From an uncultured Oscillospiraceae bacterium (GTDB lineage Bacteria > Bacillota > Clostridia > Oscillospirales > Oscillospiraceae): DNA of 9,426 nt. Shown one piece after another: positions 1 through 8,125 of the stretch. The notes under the pieces are model-generated. The model did no database searches and was not told where the DNA came from. It saw only the letters and a program-made list of their open reading frames with translations. Within the stretch, counting starts at the first letter, position 1; the number at the start of each line of letters is the position of its first letter. The position numbers and the translations under genes are program-made. The stretch is taken from contig CAADSF010000149.1 of the NCBI GenBank assembly GCA_900751035.1, forward strand, positions 1 through 9,426. Reading direction: 5' to 3'.

Positions 1-652
1 TGCAGTTCCTGCCCCAGACCGGCTTGCCGTCTTTCAGCGTGACGTTGTTCATCGGACAGCGCTTCGCGCACTGCCCACAGCCGATGCAGGCGCTTGATAC
101 GGTAAAGGCGTTCGCTTTCACAAAGAATTTGTAGAAAATCGGATTGACCGGCCCGCTCATGAAGCGGTCGTAGAGCCTGTTCCGCGTCAGTGCGAACGGC
201 TGATTGGCTTGAATCGTGGCGATGGCGCGGTCGATGCTGGGCTCGGCTTGAGTGACGATTTGCCGTGCTTTGTCCGCCTGCGGCGCAGAGAACATCGCAA
301 TGTAATTCTCCGGCATGACGATCTGCGCCGTGCCCATGCAGGCAAGCCCCTTTTCCGCGCAGAGTTCGCGATTGTACTTGTCGGCATTGCCGATCTCGCC
401 GCCGCAGGTCATAACGAACCACACCTGCTTCGCGCCGCGCAGCTCCGTTTTCAGAAGCCACTCGCGCACGATGCGCGGAATGCGCCACGCATAGGTCGGC
501 GTGATGACGAGCAGTCGCTCGCCGGTTTCGACGGGCAAAGTGTCGGAAGCCTTGATACGGTCGTTCAGATTTACGATCTCATCGCCCAGTGCGTCCGCAA
601 TGCGTTTGGCAACATATTTGCTGTTTCCGGTGCCGGAAAAGTAAAAAATCAT
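1..652 (-). CDS. EFR1-type flavodoxin/4Fe-4S ferredoxin protein, C-terminus cut by window edge
   Basis: The visible 217 residues start with a flavodoxin fold: MIFYFSGTGNS (residues 1-11) holds the SGTGNS loop that binds the FMN phosphate, and TPTYAWRIPR (51-60) and MTCGGEIGN (81-89) fit the other two flavin-contacting loops. A bacterial ferredoxin domain follows, with a C-x2-C-x2-C-x3-CP 4Fe-4S motif at C189, C192, C195 and C199. C217, the last residue visible, should be the first Cys of the second cluster. This order matches the EFR1 family of fused flavodoxin/ferredoxin proteins, which are presumed cytoplasmic electron carriers of about 250-270 residues; the partner enzyme is not known. The start codon at 652-650 overlaps the TGA stop of the deformylase gene as ATGA, so translation is probably coupled. 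The last part of the gene lies left of base 1. The architecture call is firm; the physiological role is not. Confidence 0.88.
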   Translation of the reverse strand, partial: MIFYFSGTGNSKYVAKRIADALGDEIVNLNDRIKASDTLPVETGERLLVITPTYAWRIPRIVREWLLKTELRGAKQVWFVMTCGGEIGNADKYNRELCAEKGLACMGTAQIVMPENYIAMFSAPQADKARQIVTQAEPSIDRAIATIQANQPFALTRNRLYDRFMSGPVNPIFYKFFVKANAFTVSSACIGCGQCAKRCPMNNVTLKDGKPVWGRNC

Positions 653-1059
653 ATCAAAATCCCCTCACAATGGTCGATCTCATGCTGAATGATCTGCGCT
701 GTCCAGCCGGTGAACGTCTTGATGCGCGTCTGATACTGCTCGTTCTGCCACTGCACCTTGATGGTTTGAAACCGCTTCGTTTTCCGTGTGCCGGTCAGGG
801 ACAGGCAGCCCTCCTCCGCGTCATACGGCGCGGATTTTTTGACGATCACGGGATTGAACATGACCATGTACGCGCCAATATTGTCAAACGCGATAATGCG
901 CTTGTTGACGCCGATCATATTCGCCGCCATGCCCACGCAGCCATCCTTGTGCGCGGCCAGCGTGTCCAATAAATCCTGCGCGATTGCTAAATCATCTGCC
1001 GTTGCGGGCTCCGCCTTCTGGGACAGGAAAAATTCATCTTTGCAGATATCACGGATCAT
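649..1059 (-). CDS. def: Short clostridial-type peptide deformylase (Def-like), 136 aa
   Basis: Peptide deformylase removes the formyl group from the initiator Met of new proteins using a metal held by one Cys and two His. Motif II EGCLS (residues 83-87, ligand C85) and motif III QHEIDH (125-130, ligands H126 and H130, catalytic E127) are intact. Motif I reads GMAANMIG (43-50), where the usual GLAAxQ Gln is replaced by M48. At 136 residues it is shorter than the roughly 170 of the E. coli enzyme, and it ends directly after motif III. The start is set at 1059 because GGAGG (1067-1071) lies seven bases upstream and the family begins here. A longer form from an ATG at 1149 would add 30 unrelated residues. 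The stop overlaps the start of the flavodoxin/ferredoxin gene. Family membership is firm; full deformylase activity is uncertain because of the missing Gln. Confidence 0.87.
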   Translation of the reverse strand: MIRDICKDEFFLSQKAEPATADDLAIAQDLLDTLAAHKDGCVGMAANMIGVNKRIIAFDNIGAYMVMFNPVIVKKSAPYDAEEGCLSLTGTRKTKRFQTIKVQWQNEQYQTRIKTFTGWTAQIIQHEIDHCEGILI

Positions 1060-1145
1060 CGTAAAACCTCCGCTACGTTTTTTCTTATTGTAGCAGAGAA
1101 ATGAGAAAGGCTCAACTGCCTTTGTGGGAGTTTCGGTGAAGACAC

Positions 1146-1571
1146 TCATTTCCGCGCCCGCTGCTGATATTCCTCAATCGTCACAAAATGCCCATCCACG
1201 TCGCGGACGTGGCGGAGATTCAGGCGATAATCTGGGAAGAAAAAGCGGACGGTTTCTAAAAACTTCGGGAAACGGTCTCCATCGGCAAACGGATATTCGG
1301 ACACATAAAAGACGCGGTATCGGTTGGCCCGTTCCGTGTCCACGCGGACAATTTGCATGGCGTAACCGGCATCATCTATGTAAGACTGGAACAGCTCCGC
1401 GAGATTTTGCAGTATCGCTTCCGTGGCTGCTTCTTGCTTCCGTTTCATACGCTGAAGCTGTCTGGCCGTCCGTTTTTGTTCTTTCTTACGGTCACATTCT
1501 TTCCAATACCCTGCGTTCTCGTATTTTTCAAAATACCGGCAGTTTTTTTCGAGGCAATCATGCTGCGTCAT
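1146..1571 (-). CDS. Conserved-looking 141-aa protein with N-terminal Cys cluster, unknown function
   Basis: I do not recognise this family. The N-terminus has three Cys in a small aromatic/charged context (C6, C11, C26; DCLEKNCRYFEKYENAGYW), which could hold a metal. A strongly basic, probably helical or coiled-coil stretch follows (about residues 28-62, rich in K, R, Q and E). The C-terminal half (about 68-135) alternates hydrophobic and charged residues like a small alpha/beta domain. No signal peptide or membrane segment is seen. The ATG at 1571 is chosen because the open frame upstream runs into the terminator palindrome, where its only further start is a GTG at 1652. No good ribosome site stands before 1571, so the start is the weak point. 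The gene ends 86 bases before the deformylase start, and its stop overlaps an unused upstream ATG of that frame. The gene is probably real; its role is unknown. Confidence 0.62.
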   Translation of the reverse strand: MTQHDCLEKNCRYFEKYENAGYWKECDRKKEQKRTARQLQRMKRKQEAATEAILQNLAELFQSYIDDAGYAMQIVRVDTERANRYRVFYVSEYPFADGDRFPKFLETVRFFFPDYRLNLRHVRDVDGHFVTIEEYQQRARK

Positions 1572-1641
1572 ATCTGGTTTGCAGAGGTGATTACGCGGAC
1601 GCTGTGCGTGCCTGCTTCGGCTTTTAATCTGCCATAAAACG

Positions 1642-1675
1642 AAACCGCCCACCGGAAATTTCCGGTGGGCGGTTT
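1642..1675 (-). terminator. Perfect 17-bp palindromic terminator closing the phn operon
   Basis: The 34 bases form an uninterrupted inverted repeat (AAACCGCCCACCGGAAA and its complement), folding to a stem of about 15 bp with an AAAT-type loop. It starts 19 bases after the TAA of the P-loop NTPase gene. On the minus strand it is followed by TTTCGTTTTATGG, a reasonable U-rich tail. It should end transcripts coming from the phn operon. The symmetric A/T ends mean it could also work on the plus strand. Confidence 0.85.
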
Positions 1676-1694
1676 GTGCTTGTGATGCATTGCT

Positions 1695-2669
1695 TTATTT
1701 CCGGTAACCGGCCCACATGGTGTCTGTGGCCTGACGGATGGCGCATGTCACATCTTCTACCAGTGCTGCGTCCCAGGCGGACGGCTCTGCGCGGAGGAAG
1801 GAGGTCTTATCCACACGGTTATCAAAAATACCGATCGGCACATGATAGGTATTTCCGTGCGCCTTCACAGTTACGGTGCCCTTCTGCTCGGACGTGTTTA
1901 CAAGATACTCCATATCGTCGCAGCCGTATTCTCCCAGCATGACGGCCAGCGGCACGCCATGGTGCAGGTTCGAGCCGGGATCGTTGGGGTCGGCGCGGTC
2001 GGCATTTTTGCGGCGGGACTCCTCCGGTGTGACCCAGATGTAGAGGATTGCGGCGTTTTCCAGAATTTCCGGGCAGAACATCGGAAGCGAATACTGGTAT
2101 CCGTCGGAGCCTGTCAGCGGCATCGACGCGCCGTCCGGTCCGCCGCGCGCGCACTCAATGATAATGGTCTTGCCGTCAAAGGAGTCGGGATAAGCGTCCT
2201 GTTTTTCTTTCAGCATGGCGGCCGCCTCGGCTTCCAGCTTTTCCGCCAGTTTTTTGCGGATTTCTTCCGGAAGCTTTCCGAGCCGCGGCGCAATGCCGAC
2301 GATCTGACCGGCTCTGTCGTAACGATCAAAAAGCAGCTGCGCGCAGGAATCGGGCTTCTGCACGTTGCGGTTGAGCAGATCGTGATAGTCCTCGTTTAAC
2401 AGGCAGCAGAGCGTGCCCCAGTCTCTTCCGTCAATGAAGGGCTCCTCGCCCGGATAGAAGAGTCTGGCCTGGCCCATAGCTTCGAGCTCATTGTCGATGC
2501 GGCGCATCATATGGACGTAGGGGAAATCATCGAGCTGGAGGTTTTCGCCGATGTGGAACTCCTTTTTAAGCCGTTCGGGCTCGATGTTCGCCATAAAGTT
2601 ACGGACTTCGGATTTGCCGGACGCGGGAAGCGCCTGCAGCAAGACGACCTTGAATACGTTGTTTTCCAT
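1695..2669 (-). CDS. P-loop NTPase/kinase-like protein of unknown function, 324 aa
   Basis: The N-terminus begins with a beta strand (VFKVVLLQ) leading into ALPASGKS at residues 13-20, which fits the Walker A pattern [AG]-x4-G-K-[ST]. LQLDDFPYVH (about 45-54) looks like a switch or base-acceptor segment. KTIIIECARGGPDGAS (about 167-182) looks like a second strand with an acidic residue in a Walker B-like position, and AAILYIWVTPEESRRKNADR (about 207-226) resembles the strand plus Arg-rich lid of nucleotide or nucleoside kinases. The layout suggests a soluble cytoplasmic NTPase or small-molecule kinase, but I cannot name a substrate. AGGAGG (2678-2683) stands eight bases before the ATG. The gene follows the metallophosphatase by 38 bases and ends at the operon terminator, so it is probably co-transcribed with the phn genes. 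The gene is certain; P-loop membership is likely; the biochemical role is unknown. Confidence 0.85.
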   Translation of the reverse strand: MENNVFKVVLLQALPASGKSEVRNFMANIEPERLKKEFHIGENLQLDDFPYVHMMRRIDNELEAMGQARLFYPGEEPFIDGRDWGTLCCLLNEDYHDLLNRNVQKPDSCAQLLFDRYDRAGQIVGIAPRLGKLPEEIRKKLAEKLEAEAAAMLKEKQDAYPDSFDGKTIIIECARGGPDGASMPLTGSDGYQYSLPMFCPEILENAAILYIWVTPEESRRKNADRADPNDPGSNLHHGVPLAVMLGEYGCDDMEYLVNTSEQKGTVTVKAHGNTYHVPIGIFDNRVDKTSFLRAEPSAWDAALVEDVTCAIRQATDTMWAGYRK

Positions 2670-2707
2670 AGTTCATTCCTCCTGTGCCGCGTTATGCGGC
2701 TCTGTGT

Positions 2708-4222
2708 TCAATCGCTGCAAAATTGCAGCCACTTGGTTTTGTCGACGGTAATCTCGCGATGCTGCAGCACATACTGTGTGACGAGATCAGAGATTTCTGT
2801 CAAATTTTCCGACACAAGCGGACAGCTCTTGTAGCAGCCGTAGCCGCCGGCGCCGGAGGCGCGGTAATTGTTGAGGCAGAGCGTGAGCGTCTGATCATCA
2901 GGCAGCTCTCTGCCCTGGTAGACGATGGACCGCACGCGCCGGCCGACCGGCTGGTAAAGGTCTGCCGTGACGGTAAGCCCGGAAAAATAGTCGTAGTTGA
3001 AATGCTGGATGATTGGCCGCAGGAATGTGTCGCTGATGCAAAGGCTTCCGTCCGGCGCAAAATCAAAATAGGAAAGGCTCCGTTCCAGCGCGGCCGTCAG
3101 AACAGCTCTTGTGACGCGGATGGTCTGGAGCGTGTTGGGAAATGCGTAGGCCGAGACGATGGCACGGACGGTCACATCCTGCGGAAAATCAACCACACGA
3201 TTGGAAAGGCTCGTGAGAGAAATGTCCGCACCGGAAGCTTCCAATTGCACCTGATTGATGAGGTTTGCGAGCAGGGAGCCGTTTTTCGCCAGCGTCAGAG
3301 GATCTTCCGCCGGAATCGGCACATCGAGCCGGCCAACCGGTGTATCGAGCCAGCGGGCAGTCTGTGCCTCGGCACTCTGAAGTGCGTCTGCGGCAGCCGG
3401 AAGCGCGACCGATCCTGCCGGTATCAGCTGGGAGACGGCATGGACGCTTCCACGGTCGGCCGTTACGTCCATGCGGATAAACTTTGCGGCTTTTTCCGGC
3501 GGCTGGCAGGTATACGTCCCGCCGATCTGAAGATTTTCGGCCTGCATATGCTGGTGCGCTGCAAGCAGAATATCAAACCCAAGCTCCCGGCAGATACGGT
3601 AGCCTTGGTTCTCGCTGGTCTGTGAGAGAATTTCTCCTGTTTTGACGTCTGCTTCGAATCCGCCGTGGTAGATGCAGATGGTGAGGTCTGTTTTGTGCCG
3701 CAACTCGGAAAGTGCGGACCAGGCGGCGGCAAATGCGTCGGTCACAGTGATGCCGGCCATATTCTCTGCGCTTTCAAACTGTGTGACAAAGGGCGTAATA
3801 ATACCGGTCAGGCCGACGCGAAGCCCATTTTCCATGGTAACAACGGCCGTTTTCTCCACGCCGCAGATACCCTCCACATTTGCGCACAGGCAGCGGGCGT
3901 TCAGAGCGGCAAGATAGCACTCGATGGTCTGTTTCCCATAGTCGAAGTCATGGTTGCCGAGCGTTACAAAATCATACCCGCCGAGGTTTAAAAGCGCGGC
4001 CGGGAGCGTTGTGACATCGCGCGCTTCATGGCTCAGATAATAGGTGAGAGGACTGCCTTGCAGGGTGTCACCGCCGTCGATAACAAGGGTGTTGCCGTCT
4101 TTCCGGAACTGCGCCATGCAGTTGGCAAGGCCGGAGTCTGCCGGCAGGCCGGTGGCATAATCAATCGGCGAGAAGCAGCCGTGGATATCGCTGGTATAGT
4201 AGATTGTCAATTTCTTTTCCAT
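2708..4222 (-). CDS. UshA/CpdB-like metallophosphatase (5'-nucleotidase or 2',3'-cyclic phosphodiesterase), cytoplasmic, 504 aa
   Basis: This is a two-domain phosphoesterase that hydrolyses nucleotides or related phosphate esters. The N-terminal calcineurin-like domain shows D12-x-H14 (TSDIHG), GGD (50-52), GNHD (89-92), H186 (IYHGG) and H223-x-H225 (AHQHM), the full metal-ligand set, with AHQH in place of the usual GHxH. The C-terminal substrate domain has NGSLLANLINQVQ, FPNTLQTIRV and NNYRASGAGGYG, typical of the 5'-nucleotidase C-terminal domain. The start at 4222 is chosen because it begins right at the first beta strand (MEKKLTIYYTSD) and AAGGG (4231-4235) lies eight bases upstream; an in-frame extension to 4291 would run back through the hairpin into phnE. 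There is no signal peptide, unlike exported UshA and CpdB, so it should act in the cytoplasm. It follows the transporter genes and may release phosphate from the imported compound. The family is firm; the exact substrate is not. Confidence 0.9.
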   Translation of the reverse strand: MEKKLTIYYTSDIHGCFSPIDYATGLPADSGLANCMAQFRKDGNTLVIDGGDTLQGSPLTYYLSHEARDVTTLPAALLNLGGYDFVTLGNHDFDYGKQTIECYLAALNARCLCANVEGICGVEKTAVVTMENGLRVGLTGIITPFVTQFESAENMAGITVTDAFAAAWSALSELRHKTDLTICIYHGGFEADVKTGEILSQTSENQGYRICRELGFDILLAAHQHMQAENLQIGGTYTCQPPEKAAKFIRMDVTADRGSVHAVSQLIPAGSVALPAAADALQSAEAQTARWLDTPVGRLDVPIPAEDPLTLAKNGSLLANLINQVQLEASGADISLTSLSNRVVDFPQDVTVRAIVSAYAFPNTLQTIRVTRAVLTAALERSLSYFDFAPDGSLCISDTFLRPIIQHFNYDYFSGLTVTADLYQPVGRRVRSIVYQGRELPDDQTLTLCLNNYRASGAGGYGCYKSCPLVSENLTEISDLVTQYVLQHREITVDKTKWLQFCSD

Positions 4223-4244
4223 AGTAATGGCCCTTGAGGATACG

Positions 4245-4276
4245 TTGGGGGCGCTCAGAGCGCCCCCAGTTTTTTT
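4245..4276. promoter_or_regulatory. Intercistronic hairpin between phnE and the metallophosphatase gene
   Basis: A GC-rich stem of 10 bp plus a wobble pair (arms 4246-4255 and 4259-4268, loop CAG) fills most of the 52-base gap between the two genes. On the minus (coding) strand it has an A tract before it and no U tract after it, so it is not a normal terminator for the operon and may instead protect the upstream mRNA 3' end. On the plus strand it is followed by TTTTTTTATT (4270-4279) and has full terminator form, although no plus-strand gene is seen. Confidence 0.65.
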
Positions 4277-5132
4277 ATTCGCCGTGCGCAAGCTTTCTGC
4301 GGATGCGCGTGGAGATGAGTTCGATGATCAGAACAAGCACCATCAGGCCCCAGACGAACGAGCCGACCATACCCCAGCGGCGGGAGTTGAGACACTGCAC
4401 CAACGACGCGCCGATACCGCCCGCGCCGACGATGCCGAGCGTCGTGGCGTCTTTGAGGTTGATGTCAAAGCGGTAGATCGTAGTCGAGATGAAGCTTGCC
4501 GTCAGCTGCGGCAGAACGCCGTAGCGGATTTTCTGGAACGGCGTGCAGCCCATGGCGTCCAGACTTTCGAGAATATGCGTATCCAGATCTTCGATGGCCG
4601 TGATGTACATTTTGGAGATCATGCCGATCGAGCAGACCGACTGCGTGATAACGCCGCAGGCGGCGCCCGGGCCTGTCACACGGATCCACATCAGCGCCCA
4701 GACAATGGACGGGATGGTGCGGATCATCAGAATCAGAATGCGGACAATGTACGCAACCGCCTTCGGCATGATATTGAACGAGGCCAGAAACGCGAAGGGG
4801 ATGGCCAGAATTGCGCCGAAAATAGTACCGAGCACAGCAATGGCAATGGTTTGCAGCAGCAGATACGGCACATCGGAGTCGCCGGTACCGAACAACAGAT
4901 TTGTGTCCGGGTGGAACACGCCGTGGACGACACCCTTGGCGACCTCCGTACCGGTGGCGGTGAGGCCCGTAAAGTGGATGTCGTCTGCCGACCAGCCGAC
5001 AAGCAGTGCGACCGCCAGCACAATCACAAGGTACAAAATCCACTTGCGCGGGCGGTTTTCATACATTTCAAGCGTGGTGAGCTTCCGGTCAAGCGACTGC
5101 TCCAGCATGGCGATTTTGTCTTTCTTTTCCAT
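4275..5132 (-). CDS. phnE: PhnE-type ABC transporter permease (second of two), 285 aa
   Basis: This is an inner-membrane permease of the phosphonate/phosphite ABC uptake family. After a charged cytoplasmic N-terminus come hydrophobic spans at about residues 31-47, 90-118, 125-150 and 254-271. The EAA loop that docks on the ATPase is ESLDAMGCTPFQKIRYGVLP (189-208), and the PhnE hallmark TLGIVGAGGIG follows at 231-241. AAAGGAGG (5140-5147) lies seven bases before the ATG and touches the stop codon of the first permease gene, so the two are translated in tandem. It differs clearly from its neighbour in sequence and probably pairs with it as a heterodimer in the membrane. Family assignment is firm. 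The substrate could be a phosphonate, phosphite or another phosphorus compound. Confidence 0.93.
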   Translation of the reverse strand: MEKKDKIAMLEQSLDRKLTTLEMYENRPRKWILYLVIVLAVALLVGWSADDIHFTGLTATGTEVAKGVVHGVFHPDTNLLFGTGDSDVPYLLLQTIAIAVLGTIFGAILAIPFAFLASFNIMPKAVAYIVRILILMIRTIPSIVWALMWIRVTGPGAACGVITQSVCSIGMISKMYITAIEDLDTHILESLDAMGCTPFQKIRYGVLPQLTASFISTTIYRFDINLKDATTLGIVGAGGIGASLVQCLNSRRWGMVGSFVWGLMVLVLIIELISTRIRRKLAHGE

Positions 5133-5146
5133 CTTGCAGCCTCCTT

Positions 5147-5998
5147 TCAGCTCAGCTTCTTGCGAAGGTATTCGCTGAAGAAGTCGATGATGACAACGAC
5201 CACGAACAGCGACAGCAGCACCGTGCCGAGGCTGTTGTAATCGCGCCAGCCGATGCGCTCGTTGATCGTGATGCCAAGGCCGCCAGCGCCGACGTAACCG
5301 AGAATTGCCGATGCGCGCACGTTCATTTCAAAGCAGTACAGGCTGTGGCTTAAATAAACGGGCAGAATCTGCGGCACGCAGGCGGACCAGAATGCCTGGA
5401 ACTTGTTCGCGCCGAGCGCTTCCATCGCCTCAAACGGCCCCATGTCGATGGTTTCAATCGACTCAAAGAGCATTTTGGCCACGATACCAAAGGTAAAGAT
5501 GGCGATTGCGATGGTGCCGGAAAACGTGCCGAGCGAGAAGATCAGCGCGCACACGAGTGCGATGATCAGAGTCGGCAGTGTCCGGATAAGGCCAAGCAGG
5601 AATCGGATGAGCCAGACGACGGGAATGCTCTTGTTGATGTTGCTCGACGAGAGAATCGCAACCGGCAGCGCCAGCACGCAGCCGATGACCGTACCGAGAA
5701 TCGACATTTTGATGGTATCGATCAGGGGAGAAACGACCTTCGGGAAGAACGACCAGTCCGGCTGAAGAATTTTCTCCAGAAGGTCCACCATCTTGCGGAA
5801 TTTTGTGATGACGACGTGCAGATCAAAGCCTGTCATGCGAAGAGACAGCCAGATTGCAACGGCCAGGAAAAGGACGATTACCGGCGTGCGGCTTCTGCAC
5901 CGCTGGACCGAATGTCCATTGGGAAGCGTTACGGTCTGGGGTTTGAAGATGCGGTCGTAGAGTGTAAGCTTCATCAGAGAAGACGTGTTGTTTTCCAT
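5147..5998 (-). CDS. phnE: PhnE-type ABC transporter permease (first of two), 283 aa
   Basis: This permease belongs to the same family as the next gene, and the two should form the transmembrane channel with two copies of PhnC below. Hydrophobic spans stand at about 38-56, 93-118, 126-157, 160-178 and 249-272. The EAA loop is EAMEALGANKFQAFWSACVP (190-209), followed by the typical PhnE stretch FEMNVRASAILGYVGAGGLG (223-242). The ATG at 5998 is three bases after the TAA of phnC, and AGAGGG inside the end of phnC (6006-6011) is the likely ribosome site. A second in-frame ATG at 5974 (MKLTLYDRIF) is a possible alternative start. The family is firm; the substrate is not settled by the sequence. 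Confidence 0.93.
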   Translation of the reverse strand: MENNTSSLMKLTLYDRIFKPQTVTLPNGHSVQRCRSRTPVIVLFLAVAIWLSLRMTGFDLHVVITKFRKMVDLLEKILQPDWSFFPKVVSPLIDTIKMSILGTVIGCVLALPVAILSSSNINKSIPVVWLIRFLLGLIRTLPTLIIALVCALIFSLGTFSGTIAIAIFTFGIVAKMLFESIETIDMGPFEAMEALGANKFQAFWSACVPQILPVYLSHSLYCFEMNVRASAILGYVGAGGLGITINERIGWRDYNSLGTVLLSLFVVVVIIDFFSEYLRKKLS

Positions 5999-6001
5999 GG
6001 C

Positions 6002-6799
<798 letters not shown>

Positions 6800-6870
6800 G
6801 CTGCGACTCTTTTCTTTCTGAAGATTTGAATGGAGAATATCGGAAATGTGCTTTTTGCTGAGATATCTGT

Positions 6871-6905
6871 AAAACGAAAAGCGCCCCGTTGACGCGGGGC
6901 GCTTT
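6871..6905 (-). terminator. Attenuator-type hairpin between phnD and phnC
   Basis: An 11-bp GC-rich stem (arms 6878-6888 and 6895-6905, six-base loop) stands 33 bases after the phnD stop and is followed on the minus strand by TTTTCGTTTT. This is a rho-independent terminator form inside the operon. The usual meaning is partial termination, so that far more binding protein than membrane complex is made. About 70 bases remain before phnC, in which I see no strong promoter. Confidence 0.78.
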
Positions 6906-6937
6906 ATTCATTTGGACGTTATTTGGTTGATGACGGA

Positions 6938-8098
6938 TTACTCGGCAACAGCCTGCAGAGCAGCGCGTGCGCCGTCGTAGTCAGCGTCGGTCGCCTTGGC
7001 GTAGCCGGTGTGGCTGTAGACGTCGAAGATGGCCTTGCCTTCATCGGTGCCGATGATGTTGATGAAGCAGTCCTGAAGGGCAGCGACGATTTCGGGGGTG
7101 TAGTACTGGCTCTCCTTGGAGATGGCGACGGTATCGTTGTAGATGCCCTCGGTGACGCCGATGACGTTCATCTCGTTCCAGATGGAGTCGGAGCGGCCCA
7201 TGCCCTGCTTGCCGGTTTCGTCCTGCTGGTCGGTGGGCAGCGTCCAGGATGCTTCGTAGTCGTTACGGCCGTCGGCGTAGCAGACGATGATATCGACGGA
7301 TTCCGCAGCAGCGTAGGAGAACGCGGTGCCGTAACCGGAGTCGATGGGCATGACGTTGGACAGATCAGAGATCTTCTTGCCGTCGTAGTTGGCCATCAGC
7401 CACATGGACGGATAGATGTAACCGGCAGAAGAGGAGGTCTTCTGGACAGCCCAAGTTGCCTTGTCGAGGTCTTCCCAGGTAAGCTTTTCGCCAGCATTGA
7501 CCTTAGCAGCGAGTTCCTGACCATAAGCAGACGGAGTAGCGTAGATCAAAGAGCGGTAGTAGGTGACCTGCGGGCCATCCTTCTTGGTGGCGTTGGCTTC
7601 ACCGTTCCAGTCGGCGGGGTTGGTGGAGTCGTTGGACAGGCCGTTACGGGTAGCGGTCAGGATGACATCCACATCGTCTGAGTACAGCGCGTACGTGCCG
7701 CCAGGCAGCCAGCCAAGATCAATGGAACCGGCAGCCATAGCCTCGCCGGTGGCGTCGTAGCTGGTGCCGACCGTGATGTCGACTTCGTCGATGTCGTAGC
7801 CGAGCTTGGACATTTCAGCCTTCACGAGTTCGGGAAGGTTCTTCGTGCCAGTGATGATGACGTCGGCGTCCTTGGAGGGAACAAACTCAAGCGTCAGTTT
7901 GTCGAAATGCTGGTTTTCGGTGGTTTCTTCGGTCGTGGTTTCTTCAGCTGCGGGTTCCGTGGTTTCGGTGGTTTCCGTGGCCTCAGTGGTCGTGGTTTCC
8001 GTTGTGGCGGGTTCAGCGGGGGGCTCGGTCTTGGCTGCGCAGGCGCAGAAGCCGATTGCCATGACCGCCACGAGGAGCAGTGCAATGATCTTCTTCAT
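6938..8098 (-). CDS. phnD: PhnD-type phosphonate/phosphite-binding lipoprotein, 386 aa
   Basis: This is the substrate-binding subunit of the importer, anchored outside the membrane. MKKIIALLLVAVMAIGFCAC is a lipoprotein signal peptide, with C20 the likely lipidated residue (C18 is a second Cys). A Thr/Glu/Pro-rich linker (about 24-62) follows and should lift the domain from the membrane. The mature part begins LTLEFVPSKDAD (about 68-79), as in PhnD proteins, and contains LGWLPGGTYAL (128-138) and the ligand-binding loop TSSSAGYIYPS (221-231), where Ser side chains and a helix N-terminus hold the phosphonate or phosphite group. AGGAGG (8109-8114) stands ten bases before the ATG. It is the first gene of the operon. 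The family is firm; the ligand cannot be told from the sequence alone and could be a phosphonate, phosphite, hypophosphite or a phosphate ester. Confidence 0.94.
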   Translation of the reverse strand: MKKIIALLLVAVMAIGFCACAAKTEPPAEPATTETTTTEATETTETTEPAAEETTTEETTENQHFDKLTLEFVPSKDADVIITGTKNLPELVKAEMSKLGYDIDEVDITVGTSYDATGEAMAAGSIDLGWLPGGTYALYSDDVDVILTATRNGLSNDSTNPADWNGEANATKKDGPQVTYYRSLIYATPSAYGQELAAKVNAGEKLTWEDLDKATWAVQKTSSSAGYIYPSMWLMANYDGKKISDLSNVMPIDSGYGTAFSYAAAESVDIIVCYADGRNDYEASWTLPTDQQDETGKQGMGRSDSIWNEMNVIGVTEGIYNDTVAISKESQYYTPEIVAALQDCFINIIGTDEGKAIFDVYSHTGYAKATDADYDGARAALQAVAE

Positions 8099-8125
8099 TT
8101 TCTATATTCCTCCTGAAATATGTGT

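Noticed and set aside
1060..1149. A 30-residue N-terminal extension of the deformylase from ATG at 1149, overlapping the previous stop as ATGA
   Set aside because: The extension lies outside the deformylase fold and has no ribosome site, whereas GGAGG stands correctly before the ATG at 1059.
1572..1652. Start of the 141-aa protein at GTG 1652
   Set aside because: This codon lies inside the terminator palindrome, and the extra residues have the composition of non-coding translation.
2684..3625. A 313-codon open frame on the plus strand over the metallophosphatase
   Set aside because: The minus frame carries all catalytic motifs of the phosphoesterase; the plus frame has a Cys/Arg-rich composition with no recognisable family and no ribosome site.
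4227..5240. A 337-codon open frame on the plus strand over the phnE gene
   Set aside because: It is the shadow of phnE: the minus frame has EAA loops, membrane spans and a ribosome site, while the plus frame is rich in Arg, Asp and His and shows no domain.
7913..8032. CRISPR-like or tandem DNA repeat in the phnD 5' part
   Set aside because: The repetition comes from Thr/Glu codons in the lipoprotein linker; units are short and imperfect, with no spacer structure.
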